Assembly (NCBI GenBank): GCA_007130555.1
Contig: SLSH01000266.1
Location: 1 to 6,529, forward strand
DNA: 6,529 nt
DNA from: Bacteroidales bacterium
Lineage (GTDB): Bacteria; Bacteroidota; Bacteroidia; Bacteroidales; ML635J-15
Direction of reading: 5' to 3'
Shown: piece by piece, positions 1 to 5,889 of the stretch
Layout of the letters: each line of letters opens with the position of its first letter
How positions within the stretch are numbered: the first letter of the stretch is position 1
The notes under the pieces: model-generated
What the model was told of the DNA's origin: nothing
Database searches by the model: none
Seen by the model: only the letters and a program-made list of their open reading frames with translations
Program-made: the position numbers and the translations under genes

Positions 1-1566
1 ACTATCAGACTTGTTTTAAGAAGAAAAATAACTGCAATTGTTATTTCCGTATTGATATTTGCAGGGACTATGAGTTTATTGCCGAAAATCGGAACGGAAT
101 TTATCCCCGAATCCGACCAGAGCATAGTAAGATCGGTAATTGAACTGCAAACAGGAATAAGAGTTGAAGAAACAAGCAGAGTCGCTCGTGAATTAGAAGA
201 AATAATTGAAGAAAGATATCCCGAAGCAGAGCTTATTTCCATTACGGCAGGAGCAGATGACAGGGGCGGAGTGTCGGCAATATGGGGAACTTCCGGCTCT
301 CATATAATAAATCTACAGATTAGACTTACTGAAATTGCCGAAAGAACTCGATCATGCTGGGAAATAGGAGATGACTTTCGTGCTCAACTTGATAAATTTC
401 CCGAAATTGCTGATTACAGCGTAAGCTTCGGCGGAGGAATGGCTTTTGGTGGCGATAATTCCGTTGATGTGGAAATATACGGTTATGATTTTACAACAAC
501 TAATAATTTAGCTTCCAAAATTGCCGAAAAAATAGAACAAATAGAAGCCAGCCGTGATGTCAGCATAAGCAGGGATAAAATGAAACCCGAATTAAAAGTA
601 GAACTTGACAGAGAAAAAATGGCAATGTACGGGTTAAATACAGCAACGGTTGCAATGCAGTTAAGAAACAGAGTATCGGGACTAATTGCCAGCAAATTTC
701 GTGAAGACGGCGAAGAGTATGATATTACCATAAGATTCAAGGAAAAATACAGAAGCTCGATAAGTGATATTGAAAATATTTTAATAACAAATCAGCAGGG
801 AGAATCCGTAAGAATCAATGATATTGGCGAGGTGGTTGAAACATGGCAACCTCCGAATATTGACCATAAAAGAAGAGAAAGAATTGTTACTGTTTCAACA
901 ATTCCTTATGGCGTATCTCTCGGTGAGCTTGCTTCTGAAATTGAAAAAATAATAAAAAACACGCAGATACCCCAGGGGGTAATGGTTGACATTGGCGGAG
1001 CCTATCAGGAGCAACAGGACTCTTTTGCGGATCTGGGACTATTACTGCTTTTATCTCTTGCATTGGTATTTATTGTAATGGCTTCTCAGTTTGAGTCGTT
1101 TAAGATGCCGTTAATAATAATGTTTTCAATACCATTTTCATTTTCGGGAGTAGTATTGGCATTATTTATTACGGGTACAAATTTAAGTGTTATTTCTGCT
1201 CTCGGGGCAGTATTGTTGGTTGGGATTGTTGTAAAGAATGCTATTGTTCTGGTTGATTACATAAATCTGATGAGGGACAGAGGTGTAGAGCTGTACGAAG
1301 CAATAGCAACATCCGGACGTTCAAGATTAAGACCGGTACTTATGACTGCGATGACAACAATACTGGGAATGCTTCCGCTTGCACTCAGCCGGGGAGAAGG
1401 CTCGGAAATATGGAGCCCGATGGGCATAGCGGTTATCGGAGGATTAATATTCTCAACTATACTTACTCTTATAGTTGTTCCTGTAATGTATGCCGTATTT
1501 ATGCGTGCAGGTGGACGCGAAAAAAGAAAAATAAAACACCAAAAACAATTTTCTTATCTGGATTAA
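1..1566 (+). CDS. RND efflux transporter, AcrB/HAE1-like inner-membrane pump, C-terminal half (5' partial)
   Basis: Proton-driven inner-membrane pump of the RND superfamily, which works with a periplasmic adaptor and an outer-membrane channel to export toxic compounds. The frame is open from base 1, so the first half of the protein (a full member is about 1,000-1,050 residues) lies upstream; 521 residues are visible. The window begins in the transmembrane helix that opens the second half (about 28-90) and continues into the conserved GTEFIPESDQ motif (91-120). A large periplasmic porter/docking region follows to about 1030. Five helices then follow: about 1033-1098, 1108-1176, 1192-1263, 1327-1386 and 1417-1500. 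KNAIVLVDY (1234-1260) carries the lysine equivalent to AcrB K940 of the proton relay; the partner aspartates would be upstream. The protein ends in a short basic cytoplasmic tail. A TTG at 52 is internal, not the start. The substrate cannot be told from sequence. No outer-membrane partner gene follows, so this is probably the last gene of its operon. Confidence 0.95.
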   Translation, partial: TIRLVLRRKITAIVISVLIFAGTMSLLPKIGTEFIPESDQSIVRSVIELQTGIRVEETSRVARELEEIIEERYPEAELISITAGADDRGGVSAIWGTSGSHIINLQIRLTEIAERTRSCWEIGDDFRAQLDKFPEIADYSVSFGGGMAFGGDNSVDVEIYGYDFTTTNNLASKIAEKIEQIEASRDVSISRDKMKPELKVELDREKMAMYGLNTATVAMQLRNRVSGLIASKFREDGEEYDITIRFKEKYRSSISDIENILITNQQGESVRINDIGEVVETWQPPNIDHKRRERIVTVSTIPYGVSLGELASEIEKIIKNTQIPQGVMVDIGGAYQEQQDSFADLGLLLLLSLALVFIVMASQFESFKMPLIIMFSIPFSFSGVVLALFITGTNLSVISALGAVLLVGIVVKNAIVLVDYINLMRDRGVELYEAIATSGRSRLRPVLMTAMTTILGMLPLALSRGEGSEIWSPMGIAVIGGLIFSTILTLIVVPVMYAVFMRAGGREKRKIKHQKQFSYLD

Positions 1567-1570
1567 AAGC

Positions 1571-1599
1571 TCCGCTGTCGCAAGATTATATGACAAACA
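1571..1599 (+). repeat. Direct repeat R1, copy 1
   Basis: The 21 bases at 1571-1591 are identical to 1815-1835. After a three-base insertion (cgt) in the second copy the match resumes with gacaaaca (1592-1599 and 1839-1846). This copy begins only four bases after the efflux-pump stop codon. It is too short and too isolated to be called a known mobile element. Confidence 0.75.
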
Positions 1600-1644
1600 G
1601 GGTTTGGGATTGATTATGACGATAAGTATATTTTTAAACCTGTT
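1596..1644 (+). other. Imperfect inverted repeat downstream of the efflux pump gene
   Basis: AACAGGGTTT (1596-1605) pairs with AAACCTGTT (1636-1644) if one G is bulged, and G.T pairs could extend the stem inward. The loop is about 30 bases and no T-run follows, so it is not a classical intrinsic terminator. It is nevertheless the best candidate structure for ending or stabilising the efflux-pump transcript. Confidence 0.3.
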
Positions 1645-1814
1645 GATATATATTGATATATCTCATACCTAACGGCATGAAAGATTGTAGTATGTACAGG
1701 CTTTTTTTACCAATATGCTGTACCTAACGGGACAAGCATATTTTTAGGAAAAACTTATCAGAAACCCGGCAACTCATCATCAAGTTCCTCAAAACTGATT
1801 GAGCGGAGCGATTT

Positions 1815-1846
1815 TCCGCTGTCGCAAGATTATATCGTGACAAACA
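1815..1846 (+). repeat. Direct repeat R1, copy 2
   Basis: Second copy of the repeat at 1571-1599, with three extra bases (cgt, 1836-1838). Its first six bases, tccgct (1815-1820), are also the right arm of a small hairpin with agcgga (1802-1807). The extra bases create gtgaca (1837-1842), which is the inverse complement of tgtcac at 1868-1873. The sequence between those two arms is an intergenic type often seen in this phylum, but I cannot verify that here. Confidence 0.75.
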
Positions 1847-1882
1847 AGTACTGAGCCTGCCGAAGTGTGTCACAGATAATAA

Positions 1883-1979
1883 CCCGTACCAAGCACATCG
1901 CCGGTGCGGGGTAGAAAGAAAACACAGTACCCGTTTTGGCGGGAAATTTGCTTTTTTTTGCAAATTTCATGACAAAACA
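1883..1979 (+). repeat. Two-hairpin repeat R2, copy 1 (intergenic)
   Basis: About 97 bases that align almost without gaps to 3033-3130, at roughly 83% identity by eye. Two inverted repeats lie inside it. Hairpin A is cccgtacc (1883-1890) with ggtgcggg (1903-1910), allowing one G.T pair. Hairpin B is gaaatttgc (1943-1951) and gcaaatttc (1960-1968), a perfect 9-base stem around a loop of eight T. The region between the hairpins is diverged, whereas hairpin B and its flanks (1931-1979) are nearly identical between copies. Weaker similarity may continue to about 2011. The organisation resembles REP-type or miniature palindromic elements, but the class is not recognised. Confidence 0.75.
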
Positions 1980-2040
1980 TAAATAATGTAACCCAATGAA
2001 AAAACTTACCACAGCATTAAAATAAATAAAACTTTAACAT

Positions 2041-2056
2041 TTAATTAACTAATTAA
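2041..2056. other. AT-rich palindrome upstream of the small exported protein gene
   Basis: ttaatta (2041-2047) and taattaa (2050-2056) form a perfect inverted repeat with a two-base centre, 55 bases before the start codon at 2112. It could be an operator, but in DNA this AT-rich such palindromes also arise by chance. Confidence 0.2.
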
Positions 2057-2111
2057 TTTCCCACTAAAACGTCATGCGGAAAAAATATGTTAAACTAAAA
2101 AAAATACAATT

Positions 2112-2465
2112 ATGAAAACAACGGTAATTTTAATCTCGGTTTTATTAGGAACAGTTCTTAGTTCTTATTCGGTAAATGCGGAGCAATCTGCTGAAAGTAC
2201 ATCTGAAGTTGAGGTGGTTAATTATAATGTCGGAAAATTATTTTTGCCTTATGCAAAGAATGATTATGCAGATATGCAACTGGTAACAATAAAAAATGAA
2301 TACAGTTTATGGAAGTGTAACAGCAAATTTGTAATTAATTATCCTTTAAACAATATTACGGGAAAAACATACAATTATTTTGTATATAAGAACGGAGAAT
2401 TTCATTTAACCGTAAATGATTTTAATAAAAACAATGTTTATATGTTTTTTACAGATCAAGCCTGA
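2112..2465 (+). CDS. Small exported protein of unknown function
   Basis: A 117-residue protein that I do not recognise. The N-terminus is a clear Sec signal peptide: basic K2, a hydrophobic core at about residues 4-18, and a likely cut after VNA at residue 23. The mature protein of about 94 residues would be soluble and periplasmic or secreted. It starts with an acidic, Ser/Glu-rich linker (about 24-35), followed by an aromatic- and asparagine-rich part that probably forms beta strands. There is one cysteine (C69), so no internal disulfide, and no lipobox, so it is not a lipoprotein. The ATG at 2112 follows an A-rich leader with no Shine-Dalgarno site, as usual in Bacteroidota. It stands alone between repeats and the DNA glycosylase gene. 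The signal peptide and typical leader support a real gene, but a lineage-restricted or decaying one is possible. Confidence 0.65.
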   Translation: MKTTVILISVLLGTVLSSYSVNAEQSAESTSEVEVVNYNVGKLFLPYAKNDYADMQLVTIKNEYSLWKCNSKFVINYPLNNITGKTYNYFVYKNGEFHLTVNDFNKNNVYMFFTDQA

Positions 2466-2488
2466 GGTAGTAAACTACTTGCGGATTT

Positions 2489-2518
2489 AAGGTAAATCAA
2501 AAATGCTGATACCTTTTT
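2489..2518 (+). terminator. Possible weak intrinsic terminator after the small exported protein gene
   Basis: aaggt (2489-2493) can pair with acctt (2511-2515), and atc with gat inside it if two bases bulge. A short run of T follows on the 3' side. Two other small hairpins lie just before it: gtagt/actac at 2467-2478 and gattta/taaatc at 2484-2498. The stem is short and GC-poor, so the call is tentative. Confidence 0.3.
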
Positions 2519-2573
2519 AAACATATTGAATAATATTCTGTTTATTTAATTATCAAAGAATAAAAAAATTAAA

Positions 2574-3170
2574 ATGAGAATCTGGTCAATACATCCGAAA
2601 TATCTTGATACGAGAGGACTAATTGCAGTATGGAGAGAAGCTTTACTGGCAAAGAATGTTCTTGATAATAAAACTAAAGGCTACAAAAATCATCCACAGC
2701 TTGACAGATTTAAAGCCACAGAAAAACCTGCCGAAGCAATTAATCAGTATTTATCCGAAATATATATGGAAGCGAAAAGCAGAAATTTTAATTTTGACCA
2801 AAACAAAATTGACCGGGAATTTAAACCGTCAAAAATTACTGTAACAAACGAACAAATAAAGTATGAATTCAATCATTTATTAAAAAAACTACAAGTAAGG
2901 AATACTTCAAAATACAATCAAATCAAAAACACAAAAAAGATTGAAACATTAAACATTTTTCAAGTAATTGAAGGCAAAATCGAAAAATGGGAAGTGGTTT
3001 CTGATAAAATATTTGACAGATTTCTCATCATTCCCGTAACAAGCGAAGCGCCGGTACGGGTTAATAAACAAACAAGACATCCGTTTTGGCGAGAAATTTG
3101 CTTTTTTTTTGCAAATTTCATGACAAAACAAACAATATGCAAACGACTAAAAGAAACTCACCGGAGGTAA
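2574..3170 (+). CDS. Pyrimidine-dimer DNA glycosylase / endonuclease V family protein with a repeat-encoded C-terminal tail
   Basis: DNA repair enzyme of the Pyr_excise family (T4 endonuclease V/DenV-like), which cuts the glycosyl bond at UV-induced cyclobutane dimers and nicks the abasic site. The N-terminus MRIWSIHPKYLD, the WREALLA helix (20-26), TKGYKNHPQLDRF (34-46) and the IEGKIEKWEV segment (132-141) are the hallmark blocks of the bacterial branch. E22 aligns with the catalytic E23 of T4 endonuclease V; the amine nucleophile would be the N-terminal residue. Family members of this branch, as I recall them, end near residue 140-150. Here the frame runs on to 198 residues, and residues 154-186 are encoded by repeat R2 copy 2 (3033-3130), so the tail is probably acquired and not needed for catalysis. 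The ATG at 2574 has an A-rich leader. The gene is convergent with the 3230-3964 gene. The family call is firm; activity has not been shown. Confidence 0.87.
   Translation: MRIWSIHPKYLDTRGLIAVWREALLAKNVLDNKTKGYKNHPQLDRFKATEKPAEAINQYLSEIYMEAKSRNFNFDQNKIDREFKPSKITVTNEQIKYEFNHLLKKLQVRNTSKYNQIKNTKKIETLNIFQVIEGKIEKWEVVSDKIFDRFLIIPVTSEAPVRVNKQTRHPFWREICFFFANFMTKQTICKRLKETHRR
3033..3130 (+). repeat. Two-hairpin repeat R2, copy 2 (inside the 3' end of the DNA glycosylase frame)
   Basis: Second copy of the element at 1883-1979, same orientation. Hairpin A is cccgtaac (3033-3040) with ggtacggg (3053-3060), seven of eight positions paired. Hairpin B keeps the identical arms gaaatttgc (3093-3101) and gcaaatttc (3111-3119), but the loop has nine T instead of eight. 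Bases 3081-3130 match copy 1 except for one substitution and the extra T. The homology may begin somewhat earlier (about 3016) and fade out near 3163. It is read in frame as residues 154-186 of the upstream gene. Confidence 0.75.
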
Positions 3171-3229
3171 TCTTACAACAGCGGAGTCCCCGTCCTGCAT
3201 AAAGGTAAATATTCAAAAAACAGATGGAA

Positions 3230-3964
3230 TTAGTCTTTATCTTTAACACATCTTACCGAAAGACCTATATCTTTATCTCCATTAATCCAGCTCAGATAAA
3301 CAAAACAATAGCTTATTCCCCTACCCCATGCCGTATCGGGCAAATATTCGGTAGAAGACCACCAGCCTCCAAAACCTGCCTCGGAACTATAAATTCCTGT
3401 ATAATTACGAAGACCTCCGGGAAGAGCAGAAAAACCTGATGCATTTATTTTTTCGGGATAATCGGTGTTACCGACATTTCCTTCTAAAGGAGATTTTGTC
3501 CAGCCTGTTGTTGAAGACATAGCCTTTGCTATTTTATTCCTTTTTGTAGTACCGTCATAATTATAAGCATTCGAAATCAAATATCTTTCCAATTCTGTCC
3601 ATTCATCATCAGTCGGTACATGCCAGCCTACAGGACAAAGTTTTCCGGTTTCTACAGCATACCAGTTATACAAAAAACCATAAGTTTCGTGGTCATACCA
3701 CGAATAACCCGGTGTTTTCATACCTGTCCAATCCGAATTTTCCGGCACATAAGGAACTTCAGTACTATCATTAAATCTCGCTGTTTTCAGATTTTCTGCA
3801 AACCATATCTGCTCTCCTATCTGAACTGTTTTATAAATATTACCATCAATATCGGAAACTTTATTTTTTTTCATATCCTGACTATTTACATTAACAGGTA
3901 TTAAAAAAAATATACCGACAATTAATGTTATCACCGGTAAAATTATAAATGTATGTTTAATCAT
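3230..3964 (-). CDS. Exported Fib_succ_major domain protein
   Basis: A 244-residue protein built from an N-terminal hydrophobic export signal (about residues 5-25, probable cut near residue 28) and one Fibrobacter succinogenes major paralogous domain (TIGR02145 / Fib_succ_major, about residues 36-241). Hallmarks in order are: DIDGNIYKTVQIGEQIW (38-54), AENLKT (56-61), YGFLYNWYAV (95-104), GKLCPVGWHVPTDDEW (107-122), SGFSALPGGLRN (176-187), GGWWSSTEY (199-207) and SVRCVKD (236-242). C110, C220 and C239 are available for disulfides in an oxidising compartment. Family members are secreted or surface proteins of Bacteroidota and Fibrobacterota; their molecular role is poorly known, and the fold has been linked to formylglycine-generating-enzyme/C-type-lectin-like domains. 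There is no lipobox cysteine and no C-terminal sorting domain, so it is probably periplasmic or released. It is monocistronic, convergent with the DNA glycosylase gene and divergent from the MBL hydrolase gene. Confidence 0.9.
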   Translation of the reverse strand: MIKHTFIILPVITLIVGIFFLIPVNVNSQDMKKNKVSDIDGNIYKTVQIGEQIWFAENLKTARFNDSTEVPYVPENSDWTGMKTPGYSWYDHETYGFLYNWYAVETGKLCPVGWHVPTDDEWTELERYLISNAYNYDGTTKRNKIAKAMSSTTGWTKSPLEGNVGNTDYPEKINASGFSALPGGLRNYTGIYSSEAGFGGWWSSTEYLPDTAWGRGISYCFVYLSWINGDKDIGLSVRCVKDKD

Positions 3965-3995
3965 AATTATCTCGATTTTTTTAAAAAGAATATAT

Positions 3996-4003
3996 CAAAA
4001 GTA
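3996..4003 (-). promoter_or_regulatory. Candidate -7 element for the Fib_succ_major gene
   Basis: The minus strand reads TACTTTTG, a full match to the Bacteroidetes -7 consensus TAnnTTTG, about 32 bases before the start codon at 3964. That would leave a leader of roughly 25 bases. No TTTG is visible at the expected -33 position, so the upstream half is weak or absent. Confidence 0.45.
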
Positions 4004-4066
4004 AGGCTTTTTTATTATGAGTTTTTTTATAATTTATAGAATTTATTAACAGGCAGTATTTTATAT

Positions 4067-4098
4067 TTTGGGATTTTAAAATAAAAGTTTTAATTTTG
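4067..4098 (+). promoter_or_regulatory. Bacteroidetes-type promoter for the MBL-fold hydrolase gene
   Basis: TTTG (4067-4070) and TAATTTTG (4091-4098) are separated by 20 bases, matching the published Bacteroides primary-sigma arrangement (-33 TTTG, about 19-21 bases, -7 TAnnTTTG). Transcription would begin near 4104-4106, giving a leader of only about 13-15 bases before the TTG start at 4119. This is the best promoter match in the window. Confidence 0.6.
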
Positions 4099-4118
4099 TT
4101 TATTATAAAAAACGAGTT

Positions 4119-4880
4119 TTGGAAATAATATTTTTAGGCACGGGAACATCACAAGGAGTACCTGTAATAGGTTGCAAATGTCCGGTTTGTATTTCAAATG
4201 AAAAGAAAGACAAACGCTTGCGTACATCATTATTTGTAAAAACAGATAAAATAAACATTTTGATTGATGCGGGACCTGATTTTCGGCAACAAATGTTACG
4301 GGAAAACATAACAAAACTGGATGCCATACTTTTTACCCACGAACATAAAGACCATATAAGCGGATTGGACGATATCCGTGCATTTAATTTTATGACAAAA
4401 AAACCTATGGAAATTTATGCCGAAATAAGAGTACAAAAGGCATTACAAAAGGAATACTCTTATGTTTTTTCGGATAATCCTTACCCAGGTATTCCAAAAT
4501 TAAATTTTAACACTATTGCCGAAGATATTTTTTATATTGATGATATTAAAATAACTCCTATTCGTCTGATGCATCAACATCTTCCCATTCTCGGGTTCAG
4601 AATAGGCGATTTAAGCTATATAACCGATGCAAATTATATCGCTAAAAAAGAAAAAGAAAAATTATCTGGCTCCAAAGTTTTTATTATAAATGCATTAAGA
4701 AGAGAAAAGCATATTTCTCATTTTACATTAAACGAAGCTGTTGAAATTGCAAAAGAGGTAGGAGCAGAGAAAACATATCTTACACATATTAGTCATAATA
4801 TGGGATTGCATAAATCAATCAAATCGGAACTCCCGAAAAATATTGAACCTGCTTATGACGGGTTTAAATTAAAAATCTAA
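4119..4880 (+). CDS. PhnP-like metallo-beta-lactamase-fold hydrolase (COG1235 type), TTG start
   Basis: A 253-residue cytoplasmic metal-dependent hydrolase, probably a phosphodiesterase by family, with unknown substrate. The N-terminal FLGTGTSQGVPVIG strand-loop (5-18) is followed by C19-x-C21-x2-C24, which resembles the extra zinc site of PhnP. The core metal motif is H74-E-H76-K-D78-H79 in LFTHEHKDHISGLDDIR. Further likely ligands or active-site residues are H152/H154 in RLMHQHLPILGF, D170 in SYITDANY, and H223 in YLTHISHNMG. The start is TTG at 4119. No in-frame ATG occurs between the stop at 4077-4079 and the conserved N-terminus, and the protein begins exactly where homologues do. It lies just behind a good promoter. 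Its 3' end is seven bases from the convergent prs gene. There is no phosphonate (phn) operon nearby, so a role in C-P lyase metabolism is not implied. Confidence 0.88.
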   Translation: MEIIFLGTGTSQGVPVIGCKCPVCISNEKKDKRLRTSLFVKTDKINILIDAGPDFRQQMLRENITKLDAILFTHEHKDHISGLDDIRAFNFMTKKPMEIYAEIRVQKALQKEYSYVFSDNPYPGIPKLNFNTIAEDIFYIDDIKITPIRLMHQHLPILGFRIGDLSYITDANYIAKKEKEKLSGSKVFIINALRREKHISHFTLNEAVEIAKEVGAEKTYLTHISHNMGLHKSIKSELPKNIEPAYDGFKLKI

Positions 4881-4887
4881 AAAAACT

Positions 4888-5838
4888 CTAAACTATAAAA
4901 GTACTGCTGATGGATTTAAAATTATAAACTTTACTGATAACATCAGCAAATAATGGTCCTATTGACAATACTTTTATTTTATTACTTTTATTTTTATCAA
5001 CGGGAATAGAGTTTGTTGTAATTACCTCTAACAGGGATGATTTTTGTATTCTTTCGTATGCAGGTCCTGATAATACGGGATGAGTTGCTACGGCTCTTAC
5101 GCTTTTTGCTCCTCTTTCCATCATTATATCGGCAGCCATTGAAACTGTTCCTGCTGTATCTATCATATCGTCAAGTATAATGACATTTTTTCCTTCTACT
5201 TCTCCGATAATCGTCATTTCTCCGACCTGATTTACTTTTTCGCGGGATTTATGAGCTACTGCCATATCGCAATCCAAAAAATGCGAATAAGCCTTGGCTC
5301 TTTTTGTTCCTCCCATATCGGGCGAAGCAATAACTAAATTATCCAGACCAAGTTTTTTGATATGAGGAACAAATAATGTTGATGCATAAATATGGTCAAC
5401 AGGAACATTAAAAAATCCCTGAATCTGGTCTGCATGTAAATCCATTGTCATTACTCTGCTAACTCCTGCAGCAGTCAAAAGATCTGCTATAAGCTTTGCT
5501 CCTATTGCTACGCGGGGCTTATCTTTTCTGTCCTGACGTGCAAAACCGAAATAAGGGATTACCGCTACAACTTTATATGCTGATGCCCGCTTTGCAGCAT
5601 CAATCATAAGCATTAATTCAAAAAGATTATCAACAGGAGGGAAAGTGCTTTGTATAAAAAAAACTGTACAACCTCTTACGGTTTCGTCTATACTTGTTAA
5701 AAACTCACCATCACTGAACCTTGTAAAAGAACTTTCGCCTAATTTAAGACCTTTTTCTTTTATAGGATAATGTTTTACTATTTCTTCTGCAAGATAACGA
5801 CTGGCAGAACCCGAAAAAAATTTTATTGGTGATTGCAT
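4888..5838 (-). CDS. prs: Ribose-phosphate pyrophosphokinase (PRPP synthetase)
   Basis: Cytoplasmic enzyme that transfers pyrophosphate from ATP to ribose 5-phosphate to make PRPP, the precursor of purines, pyrimidines, NAD, histidine and tryptophan. It has 316 residues, the usual length for class I enzymes. Visible hallmarks are the FSDGE substrate loop (41-45), FFIQST (60-65), YFGFARQDRKDKPR (96-109), MDLHADQIQGFF (132-143, with the ATP-site H135), the flexible catalytic loop with K197 and R199, and the PRPP-binding loop ILDDMIDTAGTV (221-232). The ATG at 5838 follows an A-rich leader. Rubrerythrin lies 51 bases upstream on the same strand with no clear TAnnTTTG element between, so co-transcription is possible. 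The 3' end converges on the MBL hydrolase with a seven-base gap and no room for a separate terminator. No key residue appears to be missing. Confidence 0.97.
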   Translation of the reverse strand: MQSPIKFFSGSASRYLAEEIVKHYPIKEKGLKLGESSFTRFSDGEFLTSIDETVRGCTVFFIQSTFPPVDNLFELMLMIDAAKRASAYKVVAVIPYFGFARQDRKDKPRVAIGAKLIADLLTAAGVSRVMTMDLHADQIQGFFNVPVDHIYASTLFVPHIKKLGLDNLVIASPDMGGTKRAKAYSHFLDCDMAVAHKSREKVNQVGEMTIIGEVEGKNVIILDDMIDTAGTVSMAADIMMERGAKSVRAVATHPVLSGPAYERIQKSSLLEVITTNSIPVDKNKSNKIKVLSIGPLFADVISKVYNFKSISSTFIV

Positions 5839-5889
5839 TTTATATATCTTTTTATTAAATTTAATTATTCATTTTTTTACCACATTGTA

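Larger units (their letters stand above)
1567..2111. other. 545-base intergenic region rich in degenerate repeats, no credible gene
   Basis: No open frame here resembles a real gene. Short frames on the minus strand (1724-1963 and 1830-2012) run through the repeat element at 1883-1979 and have low-complexity or rearranged composition. The stretch holds a direct repeat pair (1571-1599 and 1815-1846), a 9-base duplication acctaacgg (1667-1675 and 1722-1730), several hairpins, and one copy of the two-hairpin repeat. The last 100 bases are very AT-rich and form the leader of the small exported protein gene. I found no match to TAnnTTTG there, so its promoter is not identified. Confidence 0.7.

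Noticed and set aside
1410..1613. Plus-strand 67-codon frame overlapping the efflux pump end
   Set aside because: Out-of-frame shadow of the transporter's last transmembrane helix, continuing into repeat R1.
1943..1968. Hairpin B as an intrinsic terminator
   Set aside because: The T-run is in the loop, not after the stem, and the stem is AT-rich; this does not fit a classical terminator on either strand.
1724..2012. Minus-strand frames of 79 and 60 codons in the gap
   Set aside because: They run through repeat R2 copy 1; the similarity to the minus-strand frames at 2949-3142 comes from the shared nucleotide repeat, and they overlap each other in different frames. No start context or family signature.
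1883..3130. Two R2 copies as a CRISPR array or as terminal repeats of an insertion sequence
   Set aside because: Copies are 1150 bases apart and in direct orientation. The DNA between them holds an exported protein and most of a repair gene, with no transposase and no regular spacers.
2949..3142. Minus-strand frames of 60 codons opposite the glycosylase 3' end
   Set aside because: Antisense to a recognised gene and generated by repeat R2 copy 2; the shared KKANF-like peptides are repeat translation, not protein homology.
3178..3187. Possible inverted third copy of the R1 start (acagcggag)
   Set aside because: Only nine bases match the inverse complement of 1570-1578, with no extension; too short to call.
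3171..3229. Bidirectional terminator between the convergent glycosylase and Fib_succ_major genes
   Set aside because: Only three- to four-base stems are visible in this 59-base gap and there is no suitable T-run.
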